From: Sinonovacula constricta
Taxonomy: Eukaryota > Mollusca > Bivalvia > Cardiida > Solecurtidae
Length of the DNA stretch: 64,000 nucleotides
Assembly: GCA_007844125.1 (NCBI GenBank)
Contig: CM017558.1
Span: forward strand, 45,337,460 to 45,401,459
Direction: 5' to 3'
Below, in pieces: positions 63,801 through 64,000 of this stretch. The position numbers and the translations under genes are program-made. Below the pieces are notes generated by a model, which was given only the letters and a program-made list of their open reading frames with translations, was not told the DNA's origin and ran no database searches. The stretch's first letter is position 1, and every line of letters starts with the position of its first letter.

Positions 63801-64000
63801 AGAGGGCACCTTCCTTCAGCGTGCACTCTAACAACCATCGATTGATAAAGTTTTCTGTATGTTATGCAGTGAACTACACGTGTCTAGAATTCCAGTTCAA
63901 CATGGTGCGCTCTGTGGGTTACTATCTCACCCAGGTGTATGTTCCCAGCGTCATGATTGTCATCCTCTCATGGGTGTCCTTCTGGCTCGATATCGACGCT
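51721..64000 (+). CDS. Cys-loop ligand-gated anion channel subunit, GlyR/GluCl-like (5' part; gene continues past window)
   Basis: Spliced gene, exons 51721-51887 (or to 51911), 55144-55208, 57596-57663, 57983-58209, 59665-59747, 60254-60385 and 63870-64000+. All junctions have AG/GT borders and compatible phases, giving about 291 residues. Seen: N-terminal signal peptide (about 1-36), loop D Arg109, WVPDLF (loop A), Cys-loop Cys183-Cys197 with 13 residues between, loop B ESYGY (from Glu202), a second cysteine pair Cys241-Cys252 in loop C, and M1 (about 264-287) with YYLTQVYVPS and SWVSFWLD. Family knowledge: the second disulfide is typical of glycine receptors and glutamate-gated chloride channels. 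The product should be one subunit of a pentameric plasma-membrane channel, probably anion-selective. The selectivity residues before M2 (PAR motif) lie beyond the window, so selectivity and ligand are inferred. N-glycosylation sequons at Asn43, Asn235 and Asn249. Exon GC is clearly higher than in the introns. Confidence 0.9.
53550..53690. repeat. Intron 1 segment resembling 50330-50470
   Basis: See partner. The old local duplication spans the exon 1 region. Confidence 0.6.
54213..54366. repeat. GA-rich polypurine tract
   Basis: About 150 bp with mainly GAGA, GCGA and AAAG motifs on the plus strand, in intron 1. It has triplex potential and yields spurious Ser/Leu-rich minus-strand frames. 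Confidence 0.9.
54593..54655. repeat. 21-bp repeat, three copies
   Basis: ATAGGCTGAACATACTTATA-type units, with one G variant in the first. Confidence 0.93.
55144..55208 (+). CDS. Exon 2: linker and start of ligand-binding domain
   Basis: 65-nt exon. Acceptor TCTACTTTCAG ends at 55143; donor GTATGA starts at 55209. It encodes QQIVDNLLATIDSRIPPNYEE, matching the pre-beta1 helix region of glycine receptors (their pattern is leucine-rich, then DxRIRPNF). An internal AG at 55149-55150 is a weaker alternative acceptor that would pair with a different exon 1 donor. Confidence 0.85.
55461..56914 (+). repeat. 38-copy minisatellite, 38-bp unit, with CCAAT/CTCF-like core
   Basis: Lies in intron 2. 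The unit begins ACATCAACATTTACC, continues AATAGGGGGCGC and ends TTTATAACAAA. I count 38 tandem units (37-41 bp); 16 carry the exact core CCAATAGGGGGCGC. Others have GGGGGTGC, GGGGTCGC, GGGGGCTGC or longer G runs (up to 10 G near 55895). Units 20-26 and 27-33 form a seven-unit, 266-bp higher-order repeat, marked by the TTTGTA variants at 56255 and 56521 and the GGGGTCGCTTTTTA variants. The array is bounded by unique intron sequence. Confidence 0.97.
56915..57595 (+). other. Intron 2 remainder
   Basis: AT-rich unique sequence from the end of the minisatellite to the exon 3 acceptor. I see no repeat, RNA gene or exon in it. Confidence 0.6.
57596..57663 (+). CDS. Exon 3: beta1-beta2 strands
   Basis: Exactly 68 nt. 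Acceptor CTGATTGCAG, donor GTTAGT. It encodes FPVDVLVQLHI followed by SINSISETDM, the family pattern in which a Pro-Val-x-Val strand leads into a short SI-x-E turn. A 68-nt exon in this position is shared by vertebrate GlyR and GABA-A genes (recalled knowledge), which supports both borders. Confidence 0.92.
57983..58209 (+). CDS. Exon 4: loops D, A and E of the ligand-binding domain
   Basis: 227 nt, phase 0 in, phase 2 out. Acceptor ACGTCTAG, donor AG|GTAGGT. It encodes EYSIGMFLRQTWVDDRL, then a variable LPGIKALELDS stretch, VWVPDLFIPNEK (loop A), and the strand ending QYSL (loop E region). Arg109 in FLRQ aligns with the conserved loop D arginine that contacts the agonist carboxylate in GlyR and GluCl. 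The vertebrate GlyR exon in this place is 224 nt, so this one is a codon longer. Confidence 0.95.
58798..59045 (+). mobile_element. tRNA-derived SINE (family 3) in intron 4
   Basis: The head resembles a tRNA with A-box-like TAGCCCAGTGTTCGG and B-box GGTTCGAATTCC. The body contains CCTTAAGCAAGTAATTTACC and CCACTCCACCCATGTGTAA, a 3' domain that I recall in many invertebrate SINEs and that resembles the MIR/L2-type tail. It lies in sense orientation in the host intron. The boundaries are approximate. Confidence 0.75.
59665..59747 (+). CDS. Exon 5: Cys-loop
   Basis: 83 nt, the canonical length for this exon in GlyR and GABA-A genes. Acceptor TTTCTTCCAG, donor GTGAGT. It encodes ISATLQ, then the signature Cys-loop CNMDLRKFPLDEQRC with 13 residues between the cysteines and the FPLD core, then SVFMES. 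The codon split with exon 6 is Tyr204. This exon is the strongest single piece of family evidence in the window. Confidence 0.96.
60254..60385 (+). CDS. Exon 6: loop B to first half of loop C
   Basis: 132 nt. Acceptor TGTTCTGTTCCAG, donor GAG|GTACGT. It continues loop B as YGYSTENVIFSW, then ADNLKLPQFTMG, sequon NWT at Asn235, and the first loop C cysteine in LRCDKEYVG. The last base pairs with two bases of exon 7 to give Val248. The equivalent vertebrate exon is slightly longer (138 nt by recall). Confidence 0.94.
60755..60940 (-). mobile_element. tRNA-like SINE remnant in intron 6
   Basis: On the minus strand, a GC-richer block has a B-box-like GGGTTCAAGTC followed by GGTAGGAGCGAAGG and a tail ending CACACATCTGTCTGGG. 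The A-box region (CCGACTGATACAG) is degenerate. It is probably the same broad class as the element at 48225-48372. Confidence 0.5.
61627..61765 (+). repeat. 27-bp tandem repeat (5 copies) in intron 6
   Basis: Units start at 61627, 61654, 61681, 61708 and 61735. Each reads GTCGGTATAATC, AGTATACT, TCACAAA with one or two changes, so every unit carries the 8-bp palindrome AGTATACT. The period is a multiple of three, which produces a repetitive but meaningless minus-strand reading frame. Confidence 0.92.
61824..62215. mobile_element. Foldback/MITE-like element with imperfect inverted ends
   Basis: A block at 61832-61885 (ATCGGAACTCCTC ... CTCGGATGTAT) recurs inverted at 62162-62205 (reverse complement ATCGGAACACCTC ... 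CTCGGATGTAT), enclosing about 270 bp. No transposase is present. The ends are too decayed to define a target duplication. Confidence 0.5.
62222..62290 (+). mobile_element. tRNA-like SINE head
   Basis: A-box-like TAGTGCAGTGGGTAG and B-box GGTTCGAGGCC lie about 45 bp apart, followed by a T-rich tail. It immediately follows the foldback element. No anticodon arm can be paired convincingly, so it is taken as a SINE head and not a tRNA gene. Confidence 0.5.
63342..63364 (+). repeat. Poly-C tract (23 C)
   Basis: Uninterrupted cytosines in intron 6, about 500 bp upstream of exon 7. The complement is a G23 run with quadruplex potential. Confidence 0.98.
63870..64000 (+). CDS. Exon 7 (partial): loop C end, pre-M1 and M1 helix
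   Basis: The acceptor GTTATGCAG ends at 63869 and the exon is open at the window edge. It encodes NYTCLEFQFNMVRSVGYYL, then M1 with QVYVPSVMIVILSW and VSFWLDIDA. The spacing from Cys241 to Cys252 is 10 residues, as in GlyR and GluCl. The M1-M2 linker and pore should follow immediately in the next window. Confidence 0.94.

Larger units (their letters stand above)
60386..63869 (+). other. Intron 6 of the channel gene
   Basis: About 3.5 kb separates loop C from M1 coding sequence. It contains the SINE remnant, 27-bp repeat, foldback element, tRNA-like head and poly-C tract listed separately. The rest is AT-rich with no recognisable exon. Confidence 0.7.

Overview
This window is AT-rich animal DNA, most probably from a bivalve mollusc. 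That assignment is an inference. It rests on an intron-rich Cys-loop receptor gene whose exon lengths follow the animal glycine/GABA receptor pattern, on several tRNA-derived SINEs of a type I associate with molluscs, and on a miniature LTR retrotransposon with a tRNA-Leu primer site. Nothing prokaryotic is present: no operons, no CRISPR, and no long ORF outside repeats.

The only protein-coding gene I can support starts at about 51.7 kb on the plus strand and runs off the right edge. Seven exons encode a signal peptide, the extracellular ligand-binding domain with its 13-residue Cys-loop, and the first transmembrane helix of a glycine-receptor/glutamate-gated-chloride-channel-like subunit. 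The pore helix M2 and everything after it lie beyond base 64000. Introns 2 and 6 carry most of the repeat load. Intron 2 holds a 1.45 kb, 38-copy minisatellite whose unit contains a CCAAT box fused to a CTCF-like GGGGGCGC core.

Bases 1 to about 51.7 kb hold no credible exon that I can see. They are a mosaic of duplications and mobile elements: (1) a clear direct tandem duplication of about 3.2 kb (17.9-21.1 and 21.1-24.8 kb) with a 0.5 kb insertion in copy 2; (2) an older tandem duplication of about 5 kb (39.7-44.8 and 44.8-49.2 kb) still recognisable in three ordered blocks; (3) further decayed duplicated segments spread over the window; (4) at least 13 copies of an unclassified dispersed repeat (here RPT-A) with a fixed 3' end and variable 5' truncation; (5) several SINEs with tRNA-like heads; (6) many simple repeats, hairpins and one 54-bp purine-pyrimidine alternating tract.

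The most interesting object is at 43558-43995: a complete 438-bp terminal-repeat retrotransposon in miniature (TRIM) on the minus strand. It has two 168-bp LTRs differing at one base, a 4-bp target duplication, a 19-nt match to the 3' end of tRNA-Leu plus CCA, and a polypurine tract. Its LTR resembles 5S rRNA, including the A-box and C-box regions. That is the architecture of the plant Cassandra elements, here in an apparent animal genome. It interrupts one copy of the 5 kb duplication, and the other copy looks like an empty site.
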